A stretch of DNA of 64,000 nt from Flavobacterium sp. Root935. GTDB taxonomy: Bacteria > Bacteroidota > Bacteroidia > Flavobacteriales > Flavobacteriaceae. Each line of letters opens with the position of its first letter. The stretch's first letter is position 1. The DNA is taken from NCBI RefSeq assembly GCF_001429295.1, contig NZ_LMJL01000008.1, positions 205,587 to 269,586 on the forward strand, written 5' to 3'. Positions 31,604 through 40,173 of this stretch are shown piece after piece. A program made the translations under genes and the position numbers. The notes beneath the pieces were generated by a model that had not been told where the DNA came from, did no database searches, and worked only from the letters and a program-made list of their open reading frames with translations.

Positions 31604-32416
31604 ATGGATTCAATATTCAATCTAAAAGGTAAAATTGCACTTATAACAGGTGGTGCTGGAGTATTAGGAAGCAACTTTGCAAACGTTCTGGCTAAACAAG
31701 GTGTTGTTGTTGGAATCGTTTCTCAATCGCTGGAAAAAGCGGAGAAAACGGTACAAAACATAGAAGCAAATGGCGGCCAGGCATTTGCCATTCAGGCGAA
31801 TGTTCTAAACAAAGAAGAATTAGAAAAGGCAAAAGATTTTATCGTAGAAAAATACGGTCGTCTGGATATTCTAATTAACGCTGCAGGAGGAAATATGCCG
31901 GGTGCGACAATTCAGCCCGACCAAGCTGTTTATGATATGAAAACAGATGATTTGCAAAAGGTTGTCGATTTGAATATTATTGGAACTATGCTTCCATCTC
32001 AGGTTTTTGCGGCGCTTTTTGCTAAGCAGAAATCAGGAAATATCATTAATATTTCGTCAGCATCGGCACAAAGACCTTTAACTAGAGTTGTAGGTTATTC
32101 GGCATCAAAAGCGGCAATTGATAACTTCACACAATGGATGGCAGTTGAACTGGCTCAAAAATATGGCGAAGGAATTCGTGTAAACGCTATTTCTCCTGGG
32201 TTCTTTATTGGCGAACAAAACCGCGCTTTATTATTAACTCCAGAAGGAAAACTGACTCCGCGCGGCGAAAAAATTATCGATCACACGCCAATGGGAAGAT
32301 TTGGAACTCCAGAAGATATTGACGGTGCTTTGTTGTTCCTATGCAGCGATATGTCAAAATTCGTAACTGGAACAATCTTAAAAGTCGACGGAGGTTTTGC
32401 TGCTACAAGCATTTAA
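31604..32416 (+). CDS. SDR oxidoreductase, probable fructuronate reductase (UxuB-like)
   Basis: A 270-residue short-chain dehydrogenase. Seen: NAD(P)-binding TGGAGVLG (residues 15-22), NAAGG, and the catalytic set S152, Y165 and K169 in YSASK; the ending SKFVTGTILKVDGGFAATSI is typical. SDRs of this type, coded next to mannonate dehydratase, reduce D-fructuronate to D-mannonate. The function is assigned from position (between eda and uxuA) and general resemblance. A related gluconate-type reductase cannot be excluded. Confidence 0.85.
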   Translation: MDSIFNLKGKIALITGGAGVLGSNFANVLAKQGVVVGIVSQSLEKAEKTVQNIEANGGQAFAIQANVLNKEELEKAKDFIVEKYGRLDILINAAGGNMPGATIQPDQAVYDMKTDDLQKVVDLNIIGTMLPSQVFAALFAKQKSGNIINISSASAQRPLTRVVGYSASKAAIDNFTQWMAVELAQKYGEGIRVNAISPGFFIGEQNRALLLTPEGKLTPRGEKIIDHTPMGRFGTPEDIDGALLFLCSDMSKFVTGTILKVDGGFAATSI

Positions 32417-32429
32417 GATTTCTCACGTC

Positions 32430-32514
32430 CTGCAAGGTTTCTAAAACCTTGTGGGTTTAAATTAACATCTCTATAAACAAAAAACATACCTACAAGGTTT
32501 TGGAAACCTTGCAG
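32430..32514. repeat. 27-base inverted repeat, each arm itself palindromic
   Basis: The 27 bases at 32430-32456 match the inverse of 32488-32514 at 25 positions. Each arm contains its own AAGGTTT...AAACCTT hairpin, so the gap could fold as one long stem or two short ones. It separates the SDR gene and uxuA. Confidence 0.75.
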
Positions 32515-32538
32515 TAATCAAAACAAAAAAAATCAAAC

Positions 32539-33723
32539 ATGGAACAAACATTAAGATGGTTCGGACCAAATGACCCTGTTTCTTTACAAGATATTGCACA
32601 AACTGGAGCAACTGGAATTGTAACCGCATTACATCATATTCCAAATGGAGAAGTTTGGAGCATCGACGAAATCATTAAACGAAAAGTTGAAATTGAACAC
32701 GAAAACGGTGATCCTAAAAAAGGGGCTTCTGGTTTAACTTGGTCGGTTGTGGAGAGTATTCCGGTTCATGAAGACATTAAAAAACAAACTGGAAATTACC
32801 TTCAATACATTGAAAATTATAAAGAAAGCATTCGAAATCTGGCTTTATGCGGCATCACATGTGTCTGTTATAATTTCATGCCCGTTTTAGACTGGTCAAG
32901 AACCGATTTATCTTATACGGTTGAAGACGGTTCTAAAGCGCTTCGTTTTGACATTAATGCTTTTGCTGCTTTTGAATTGTTTATTTTAAAAAGACCAGGC
33001 GCAGAAAAAGAATATTCTGAAACTCAAATTCAAAAAGCAAAAAGCTATTTTGAAGCCATGACAGATGAAGATAAAGTAAAATTACAACGTAATATTCTAG
33101 CTGGACTTCCAGGTGCCGAAGAAGCTTATACGGTTGAAGATTTCTTATTTACTTTAAGCGCTTACAATCATATTGACCGACAGGCTTTAAAAGATAATTT
33201 ATTTTACTTTTTACAGCAGATTATTCCAGTTGCCGAAAGTAAAGGTGTCTTAATGGCTATTCACCCAGACGATCCTCCCTACCCTATTTTAGGTTTGCCT
33301 AGAGTGGTAAGTACGGAAGAAGATTTAGTGGAATTAATGAATGCAGCACCTTCTCCATCAAACGGATTTACCATGTGTACAGGTTCTTATGGCGTTAGAG
33401 CCGATAATGATTTACCTGGAATTGTAAGACGTCATGGCGATAAAATGAATTTTATTCACTTAAGAAGTACGCAGAGAGATGAAGAAGGAAGTTTCTACGA
33501 AGCCAATCACCTTGAAGGTGATGTTGATATGTACGAAGTGGTAAAAGCAATTCTAGAAGTCGAAAAAAGAAATAACAGCAAATTACCAATGCGTCCAGAT
33601 CACGGTCACCAAATGCTGGACGATTTAAAGAAAAAAACAAATCCGGGTTATTCTGCGATTGGCCGTTTAAGAGGCTTGGCAGAATTGCGAGGACTTGAAT
33701 TGGGGATCAAACGATCTTTATAA
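32539..33723 (+). CDS. uxuA: mannonate dehydratase
   Basis: A 394-residue TIM-barrel enzyme that removes water from D-mannonate to give 2-keto-3-deoxygluconate. Seen: the family opening [36 protein letters not shown], the metal-site histidine in [60 protein letters not shown] and MRPDHGHQM. The length is normal. It follows the SDR gene and feeds the KDPG aldolase after phosphorylation by a KDG kinase that is not in this window. Confidence 0.95.
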   Translation: MEQTLRWFGPNDPVSLQDIAQTGATGIVTALHHIPNGEVWSIDEIIKRKVEIEHENGDPKKGASGLTWSVVESIPVHEDIKKQTGNYLQYIENYKESIRNLALCGITCVCYNFMPVLDWSRTDLSYTVEDGSKALRFDINAFAAFELFILKRPGAEKEYSETQIQKAKSYFEAMTDEDKVKLQRNILAGLPGAEEAYTVEDFLFTLSAYNHIDRQALKDNLFYFLQQIIPVAESKGVLMAIHPDDPPYPILGLPRVVSTEEDLVELMNAAPSPSNGFTMCTGSYGVRADNDLPGIVRRHGDKMNFIHLRSTQRDEEGSFYEANHLEGDVDMYEVVKAILEVEKRNNSKLPMRPDHGHQMLDDLKKKTNPGYSAIGRLRGLAELRGLELGIKRSL

Positions 33724-33728
33724 TTTGC

Positions 33729-33918
33729 TTGCCACAAAGGCGCTGGGTTGCGATTTATTCTAAGCCACAGATTAAAAGAATTAAGGAGATTTTTTCACGC
33801 AGATTTGGCAGATTTAAGAAGATTATTTTTGAATAAATTAACTGCTTAAATCTGCTCAAATCTTTTTAAAATCTGTGTGAAACAAAAAACTTCGCATCTT
33901 AGCGCATTCGTGGCAAAC
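33729..33918. repeat. nested inverted repeats with two word families
   Basis: Outer arms, GCCACAAAGGCGCTGGGTTGCGA (33731-33753) and TTCGCATCTTAGCGCATTCGTGGC (33891-33914), match imperfectly. The inner arms are built of CGCAGATTT-type words (33795-33819 and 33846-33882) ending in TTCAC / GTGAA. No gene is seen in the 229-base gap before 33953. Confidence 0.65.
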
Positions 33919-33952
33919 AAAAAAACTAACTAACCACACAACCACAAAAACC

Positions 33953-35581
33953 ATGATTCGTCCAGCCATAACTATCTTTTGCAGCCTTGTTGTAAATATT
34001 ACAATGGCGCAGGAATTACCAAAAATTCTATCTCATAAAACCAATTACCTGCCAGATTTTAGCTATGCAGGTTATCATTTTGGAGAAAGCAAACTTCCAG
34101 AAACCGAAGGAAAAATTATTAACGCCGCTGATTTTGGCGTAAAAGTAAATGACAATCTAGACGACTCAAAAGCATTCCTCAAAGCTTTAAAAGCAGCAAA
34201 CGCAGTCGATGGAAATGTAATTTTACAATTACCTGCAGGCCGAATTATTCTAAGCGATATTCTCTACATCGAAAGAAGCAATTTTGTACTTCGCGGTGCA
34301 GGTTCTGGTGAAAACGGAACTGAAATCTACTGCCCAAGACCAATGATGTATCTTAAAGATCCTGAATCTCTTGCGGAACTTAGAGAATACCTAACCTCTT
34401 TTGATAAAAGACAACGCGAACCCGAAAATAATATTGACTTGCCTTTTTCGCAATATGCATGGTCGGGAGGATTTATCTGGACACAGATTCCCAATGAACG
34501 TGTGAAATCTTATTTGGATAAATATGAACCCGAACCTAATGTGTTAGCAAAAGTCAGTTCTGGAAAAATGGGTGAATTTGTCATTAATATTTCCGAAGTA
34601 AAAAATTTAAAAGTCGGCGATATTGCCGAATTGCAGTTGTTTAATAAGGATGGCGAAAACGGCGAAATTATAAAAGATTTATATCAAGGGGCAAAAGTCA
34701 AGCCTGGTTCGCATCATTGGAAATTTCCAAAACTTCCAATTGTAAGACAGCAAGTTGAAATCGCTAAAATATCTGGTTCTAAAATTACCTTAAAAACACC
34801 TTTAACTATTTCAATAAAGCCAAGTTACCAAGCACAACTCGTTGAATGGAAACATTTAAATGAAGTCGGAATAGAACATCTTCGGTTTACTTTTCCAGAT
34901 ATTCCGAGAGTGGCGCATCACGTTGAACCCGGAAATAATGCAATTTTCTTAACGCGCCTTTTTAACAGCTGGGTAAAAGACGTCAAAATTACCAATGCCG
35001 ACAGCGGTATTCTAGCCGAAGAAGTTTCTAATGTAACCGTTCAGGATATCATTACCGATGGTCCTCATTTATCGCATTATACCGTAACTTTAGGAGGCGT
35101 TCATAATGTTTTAGTCAAGAACTTAAAAATCTACAATAAAGCAGTTCACCCGTTGAGCTTCAATACCTTTTCTACTAAAAATGTGTATCAAAATTGTGAG
35201 ATTTTTGAAGACGCTCTTTTAGACCAGCATTCAGGAGCAAATCATCAAAATTTGTTTGATAATATTACGGTTCATATTACTGCTGATAAAAATAACAGCT
35301 ATTACCTATTTGGCGGCGGCGGTGCTGATTACTGGAAACCTTCGCACGGACCTTTCAGTACTTTTTGGAACTTAAATGTTCAAGTTTCAAACCCAGATCA
35401 GACTAAACCTGTTTTATTATACGGAATGAAAGACGGTGCTTTCGCCAGAATCATTGGCGTTCATGGAAATACTAAATTTGAAATCAAATACGATGTTGAT
35501 CCTTATATTGAGTTTTTGAATACGGAAATAGAAAAAATTCCGTCTTTGTACGATTATCAATTAAAAAAGCGATTGAAGTAA
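33953..35581 (+). CDS. secreted right-handed beta-helix protein, candidate polysaccharide lyase
   Basis: A 542-residue protein with a signal peptide (about 1-19, TMA-QE). Seen: a pectate-lyase-3-like opening (residues about 54-105, IINAADFGVKVNDNLDDSKAFLKALKAAN...LPAGRIILSDILYIERSNFVLRGAGSG) and repeating strand-turn pattern from about 275 to 480 (VEWKHLNEVGIEHLRF, NAIFLTRLFNSWVKDVKITNADSGI, NVTVQDIITDG, LVKNLKIYN), typical of a parallel beta-helix. Between them is an inserted 130-residue domain. I cannot assign catalytic residues. The locus carries GH88, which needs a lyase product, and this is the only lyase-like gene in it, so a lyase role is a reasonable guess. A glycoside hydrolase or an epimerase is also possible. 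Confidence 0.7.
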   Translation: MIRPAITIFCSLVVNITMAQELPKILSHKTNYLPDFSYAGYHFGESKLPETEGKIINAADFGVKVNDNLDDSKAFLKALKAANAVDGNVILQLPAGRIILSDILYIERSNFVLRGAGSGENGTEIYCPRPMMYLKDPESLAELREYLTSFDKRQREPENNIDLPFSQYAWSGGFIWTQIPNERVKSYLDKYEPEPNVLAKVSSGKMGEFVINISEVKNLKVGDIAELQLFNKDGENGEIIKDLYQGAKVKPGSHHWKFPKLPIVRQQVEIAKISGSKITLKTPLTISIKPSYQAQLVEWKHLNEVGIEHLRFTFPDIPRVAHHVEPGNNAIFLTRLFNSWVKDVKITNADSGILAEEVSNVTVQDIITDGPHLSHYTVTLGGVHNVLVKNLKIYNKAVHPLSFNTFSTKNVYQNCEIFEDALLDQHSGANHQNLFDNITVHITADKNNSYYLFGGGGADYWKPSHGPFSTFWNLNVQVSNPDQTKPVLLYGMKDGAFARIIGVHGNTKFEIKYDVDPYIEFLNTEIEKIPSLYDYQLKKRLK

Positions 35582-35594
35582 AGTTCTTATTTAA

Positions 35595-35676
35595 TCTCGC
35601 AAAGTCGCTAAGACGCAAAGAGAAAATTTAAAAAAACTTAAAAAAGAAAACTTTGCGACTCTGCGACTTTGCGAGA
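35595..35676. repeat. inverted repeat of CGCAAAG words
   Basis: TCTCGCAAAGTCGCTAAGAC plus GCAAAG (35595-35620) matches the inverse of 35651-35676 at 23 of 26 positions. It sits right before the hybrid sensor gene. Confidence 0.75.
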
Positions 35677-35705
35677 ATTCAATTCACAATATAAAACTAC
35701 GCGCT

Positions 35706-38700
35706 ATGAAATTCAAAATAGCTCTCTTGTTTATCGTATTTATCAGCGGAAATTTGTTTTCCCAAAATAAATACCGTCTTAAAAACATCTCTACGACCGA
35801 CGGGCTTTCGCAGAGTTCTGTCATTGCCATCCATCAGGATAAATTTGGGCAGATGTGGTTTGGTACACGAGACGGATTGAATAAATATGACGGCAGCAGA
35901 TTTACTATTTTTAGAAATGATACTAATGATAAATCTTCTATCAGCAACAATGATATTCTGGCAATTGAAGAAGATAACTCTGGTAAAATTTGGGTGGGAA
36001 CTTACAATGGCTTGAACTGTTATAATCCTGTTTTGAATAAATTTACAAGATATCTGCATACCAAAGCCAATCACACCATAAGTAATAACGCCGTTTGGAG
36101 CATTAAGGAAATTGGAAGTGAAATGTGGTTCGGAACTTCAAAAGGATTAACGATTTATAATAAAAAATCTGGATTATTTACTTCGGTTTTCCATTCAGAT
36201 GATGATGCTTCTACCCTTCCAAGCAATAATATTCTAAGCATTCTAAAAACCAAAAAAGGCGAAATCTGGATTGGAACCACAAAAGGTTTATGTCACTTAA
36301 TTAGTCGAAAAAACGGTAAATTTCAGTTTAAAAATTATCCGCTGAATAATTTTGATTTATTGAATGTGCAGTCGGTTATAGAAGATAAAAATGGTAATTT
36401 ATGGGTTGGAACAAAAAATAAAGGTCTTTTAAAATTCGATCAAAAACAGAAATCTTATGTTTCTTTTTTGGACAATGAAAAGTTCAGAGAAATTAATACA
36501 GACATTCGATCTTTAGTAATTGACAATCAAGGTTCTTTATGGATTGGAGCTTATGACGGAATCTATATTTTAGGTTTGGATAAAAGTCTGCAGAAAATAA
36601 ACAACAGCAATAACAGTAACGGAATCGACAAAGTTAAGTCACTTTTTAAAGACAAAAAAGGTTCTATTTGGATTGGCTGTTATTACAAAGGCGTGAATCT
36701 TTGGGACGTTTCCAATGTCAATTTTTCTAATTACAATCAAAATTCAAAAAAGATTCCGATGAGTTTTGATGTCGTAAGTTCGATTATTGCAGATAAAAAC
36801 CAGAACATTTATTTTGGAACAGAAGGCGGCGGCATTACGATTTATAATAAAAGTACAGAAACCACAAGCTACATCAACAGCAAAACTGGGCAGACAAATA
36901 AAAATGACATCAAATCGATGTGTCTTTCTGACGATCGTATTTTATGGATTGGTACTTTTTCTAAAGGATTATCTGCCTACAATACGATTACGAAAAGAAT
37001 TCAAGACAATCGAATTGCTTCTGATTTAACGGATTTACTGAAAGAAACCGGTGTATATTCTCTTAAAACAGAAGGCAGTATTTTATGGATTGGAACTTTT
37101 GGAAAGGGATTAATTCGCTATAATACAACAGATAAAACTTTCCAGCTAATTGGAAACGACAATACAAAATCTGTTTTTCTGACCAATAATATTATCCGAA
37201 CTATTTTAGTCGACAAACATAATTTTCTTTGGGTTGGAACTCAAAACGGACTGAACCGCATTCCTTTACGAAATTTTAATCCGAAGCAATATGCAATTCA
37301 GCATTTCTTTTACGATCATTCCTCTTTATCAGGCGATGATATTTTGACTTTGTTTCAGGATTCTCAAAACAAAATCTGGGTCGGAACAAAAGCAAAAGGA
37401 CTTCATTATTTTGATGGAAAAAAATTCAACCGCATCAATCTCAGAATTGGAAATACTATAATAACTTCTATACATTCTATTTTAGAAGATGATGATAAAA
37501 ACCTATGGATCAGCACCAATCAGGGAATTATCAAATACAATACAAATCAAAAAAACATTGTCATTTACGATCAAAAAGATGGATTAGCAAGTAATGAATT
37601 CAATGACAATTCGGCTTTAAAATTAAGTTCAAATCAATTTTATTTTGGAAGCCCGTCTGGTGCGACTTATTTTGATGCATCGAAAATTTCCTTAAATCAA
37701 TATGCGCCGCAGGTTTTAATTACTGATTTAAAAATTAAAAATGAAACCATAAATCCAGGCGATTCAGCCGAAATTTTAGAGAAAAGCATTGGTTTTACGC
37801 AGACTATTACATTAGATTATGACAAAGCCAATTTCTCTATAAACTTTGCAATTCCAAATTACATTAGATCCAAAAACAATCAATACAGCTATCGCTTAAC
37901 GGGTTTGGAAAACAACTGGACCACTACAAAAAATTCAGAAGCCAATTTTGCTATTCAAAATCCAGGAACTTACACTTTTGAAGTCCGCGGTGCCAATAAC
38001 GACGGCATTTGGAACAAAACTCCAACGACACTTACCGTAATTGTAAATCCGGCTCCTTGGCGCAGTATTTGGGCATTTTTGTTGTACGGAATCATAATTG
38101 GGTTAGGATTATACGGTTTGATCTGGATTATGAAATCGAAAGCCAGATTGAAACAAAAACTCGAATTGGAATATCTGGAAAGTAAACGTGTGGAAGAAAA
38201 CAACCGTGCTAAACTGGATTTCTTTACCAATATCTCGCATGAATTCAGAACACCTTTAACATTGATTTTAGGTCCGTTACAGCAAATTCTGGCTGACTAT
38301 AACGGAACGAACGAAATGTATAAAAAGCTTTTAGTAATTGAAGGTAGCGCGAATCATTTGCTAAGCTTAATTAACAGATTAATGGATTTTAGAAAACTCG
38401 AAAACGATCAGGCAACGCTGGAATCTGCAAACGGAAACATTGTAAAATTCACCAGGGAAATCTTTTTATCGTTTATAGAATATGCCAAAGACGGCGGTTA
38501 CGAGTATACTTTTGAAACTGATGATGAAGAAATTCTGGTTTATTTTGACCGATACAAACTCGAACGTGTTTTTTATAATTTGATTTCCAATGCGTTTCGA
38601 TACACACCAAAAGGCGGTTCAATCAACATTAAAATAAATCACGATCAAGAAAATCTTTTTATTGCTGTTGAAGATTCTGGAGTTGGTATTTCGGAAGAAC

Positions 38701-39794
38701 ACATCGATAAAATTTTTGATTTGTTTTTTGAAATTCCGATGCACAATCAAGTTCAAAAAAACTACAATAAAGGAACTGGAATTGGACTTTCGATTGTAAA
38801 AAACATTGTAAAACTGCACAAAGGAAACATTGATGTTAAGAACAAACCAACAGGCGGTGTTATTTTTAAGGTTACACTTCCGCTTGGGCGAAACCATCTT
38901 TTAGACAGCGAAATTATTCCCGATTTTAAAATTAGTGATGATATTGCACAATATACCGCACAATTAGAACCATCGGAAGTAATCGAAAACGAAGACATCG
39001 AAGATTTAATTGTAAACGACGAAAAACAAACGATTTTAATTGTTGAAGATCACAAGGTTTTGAGAAAGTTCATGAAAAACCTGCTCAAAAAAGATTATAA
39101 TATAATTGAGGCCGAAAACGGAAAAATTGCTTTTGAAAAAGCACTAAAATTTGTTCCAAATTTGATTATCAGTGATGTTATTATGCCAGAAATGGTTGGA
39201 ACAGAACTTTGTTCGAAAATAAAAGAAAACCTTAAAACCAGTCATATTCCTGTTATTTTATTGACTTCGAGATCTTCATTGGTTTATAAATTTGAAGGAT
39301 TGGAAAGCGGTGCCGATGATTATATCAGCAAACCATTCAATTTAATGGAATTCAGACTTCGCGTTAAAAACATTTTAAACACTACTGAACGTTTAAAAAT
39401 CAAATTTTCAAGCGAAGACAGTTTTATTCCATCAGAAATCACAGTTTCTTCTTTGGATGAAGAATTATTGAAAAAAGCATTCAAGATTGTAGAAGAAAAC
39501 ATTTCAAACGAACAATTTGACATTCCGTTCTTCTGTTCAGAATTAGGTGTCAGCCGTACCATGTTATTTCTAAAAATCAAAGCTTGGACCAATTGCACAC
39601 CAAACGAATTTATTCACGAAATCAGATTAAAACGCGCCGCTCAATTATTAGAACAAAACAAACTAAATGTTTCAGAAGTGAGCTATAAAGTCGGTTTTAA
39701 CAATCCGAAATACTTCAGCAAATGCTTTCAAAAAAAATACGGAGAAACGCCGTCGCAATACGCAGACAAATTTTATAAAAAGTGTGAGATGTAA
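35706..39794 (+). CDS. hybrid two-component system regulator (HTCS)
   Basis: A 1362-residue sensor-regulator in one chain. Order: signal peptide (about 1-20); about a dozen periplasmic two-component propeller repeats (to about 680, each with WxGT and GL motifs); Y_Y_Y domain (about 690-780); membrane span (about 788-810); HisKA with phospho-accepting histidine in NISHEFRTPLTLILGP (about 838); HATPase (about 950-1065, NLISNAFRYTPKGG, GTGIGLSIVKNIV); receiver domain (about 1108-1220, ISDVIMPEM); AraC-type HTH (about 1265-1362, FNNPKYFSKCFQKKYGETPSQYADKF). HTCS proteins bind oligosaccharides in the periplasm and switch on the adjacent susC/susD genes. Here it should control the operon beginning near 40042, on the same strand. 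Confidence 0.95.
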   Translation: MKFKIALLFIVFISGNLFSQNKYRLKNISTTDGLSQSSVIAIHQDKFGQMWFGTRDGLNKYDGSRFTIFRNDTNDKSSISNNDILAIEEDNSGKIWVGTYNGLNCYNPVLNKFTRYLHTKANHTISNNAVWSIKEIGSEMWFGTSKGLTIYNKKSGLFTSVFHSDDDASTLPSNNILSILKTKKGEIWIGTTKGLCHLISRKNGKFQFKNYPLNNFDLLNVQSVIEDKNGNLWVGTKNKGLLKFDQKQKSYVSFLDNEKFREINTDIRSLVIDNQGSLWIGAYDGIYILGLDKSLQKINNSNNSNGIDKVKSLFKDKKGSIWIGCYYKGVNLWDVSNVNFSNYNQNSKKIPMSFDVVSSIIADKNQNIYFGTEGGGITIYNKSTETTSYINSKTGQTNKNDIKSMCLSDDRILWIGTFSKGLSAYNTITKRIQDNRIASDLTDLLKETGVYSLKTEGSILWIGTFGKGLIRYNTTDKTFQLIGNDNTKSVFLTNNIIRTILVDKHNFLWVGTQNGLNRIPLRNFNPKQYAIQHFFYDHSSLSGDDILTLFQDSQNKIWVGTKAKGLHYFDGKKFNRINLRIGNTIITSIHSILEDDDKNLWISTNQGIIKYNTNQKNIVIYDQKDGLASNEFNDNSALKLSSNQFYFGSPSGATYFDASKISLNQYAPQVLITDLKIKNETINPGDSAEILEKSIGFTQTITLDYDKANFSINFAIPNYIRSKNNQYSYRLTGLENNWTTTKNSEANFAIQNPGTYTFEVRGANNDGIWNKTPTTLTVIVNPAPWRSIWAFLLYGIIIGLGLYGLIWIMKSKARLKQKLELEYLESKRVEENNRAKLDFFTNISHEFRTPLTLILGPLQQILADYNGTNEMYKKLLVIEGSANHLLSLINRLMDFRKLENDQATLESANGNIVKFTREIFLSFIEYAKDGGYEYTFETDDEEILVYFDRYKLERVFYNLISNAFRYTPKGGSINIKINHDQENLFIAVEDSGVGISEEHIDKIFDLFFEIPMHNQVQKNYNKGTGIGLSIVKNIVKLHKGNIDVKNKPTGGVIFKVTLPLGRNHLLDSEIIPDFKISDDIAQYTAQLEPSEVIENEDIEDLIVNDEKQTILIVEDHKVLRKFMKNLLKKDYNIIEAENGKIAFEKALKFVPNLIISDVIMPEMVGTELCSKIKENLKTSHIPVILLTSRSSLVYKFEGLESGADDYISKPFNLMEFRLRVKNILNTTERLKIKFSSEDSFIPSEITVSSLDEELLKKAFKIVEENISNEQFDIPFFCSELGVSRTMLFLKIKAWTNCTPNEFIHEIRLKRAAQLLEQNKLNVSEVSYKVGFNNPKYFSKCFQKKYGETPSQYADKFYKKCEM

Positions 39795-39804
39795 AGTGTG
39801 AAAT

Positions 39805-39901
39805 GTGAAAAGTGAAATGTTAGATGTGAAAATTTGAATTGCTAAATGTGACATCTTTTACTTCTTACTTTTCTTTTTACATCTAACATTTCACTTTTCA
39901 C
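39805..39901. repeat. perfect 23-bp inverted repeat of GTGAAATG words
   Basis: The 23 bases at 39805-39827 are exactly inverted at 39879-39901. Beyond the perfect core, both arms continue with more TGTGAAA / TTTCACA words (about 39782-39836 and 39865-39952), so the arms consist of one word repeated with changes. It follows the HTCS stop by 10 bases. Confidence 0.85.
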
Positions 39902-39980
39902 TTTTCACATTTCACATTCTCACATTTCACATTCCCACATTTTCACACCTTACTTAAACAATCCGCATTTTTAAAGGCTT

Positions 39981-40016
39981 AAAAAAGGGTATCTGTATTT
40001 TTAGATACCCTTTTTT
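39981..40016 (+). terminator. strong intrinsic terminator after the HTCS gene
   Basis: A perfect 14-bp stem AAAAAAGGGTATCT / AGATACCCTTTTTT (39981-39994 / 40003-40016) with an 8-base loop. It separates the regulator gene from the SusC operon. Confidence 0.9.
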
Positions 40017-40041
40017 GTATTTCTATTTCTTTTTTGGCTTC

Positions 40042-40049
40042 TACATTTG
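40042..40049 (+). promoter_or_regulatory. candidate promoter of the second susC operon
   Basis: TACATTTG fits the TAnnTTTG -7 element; a TTG at 40015-40017 lies 24 bases upstream, slightly far, as expected if an activator such as the HTCS is needed. The predicted transcript starts near 40055, giving SusC a leader of about 120 bases. Confidence 0.5.
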
Positions 40050-40053
40050 CCAT

Positions 40054-40146
40054 ATGAAAATCAAAAAAACAAACTTCTTATTACTACAGATTCTGTTTGT
40101 CATCGTGATAATTGGAATGAGTTTATTGCTTTTCTACTTTATCTAA
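40054..40146 (+). CDS. possible 30-residue single-span membrane peptide
   Basis: A short open frame, ATG to TAA: a basic start (MKIKKTN) and one hydrophobic helix (FLLLQILFVIVIIGMSLLLFYFI). It ends 27 bases before the SusC start. If the promoter at 40042 is right, its ATG falls at the transcript start, so it would be leaderless or not translated. Too short for homology from memory; it could be chance in an A+T-rich leader. Confidence 0.35.
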   Translation: MKIKKTNFLLLQILFVIVIIGMSLLLFYFI

Positions 40147-40173
40147 CTTATTAACCTTAAAACCAAAAAATGA

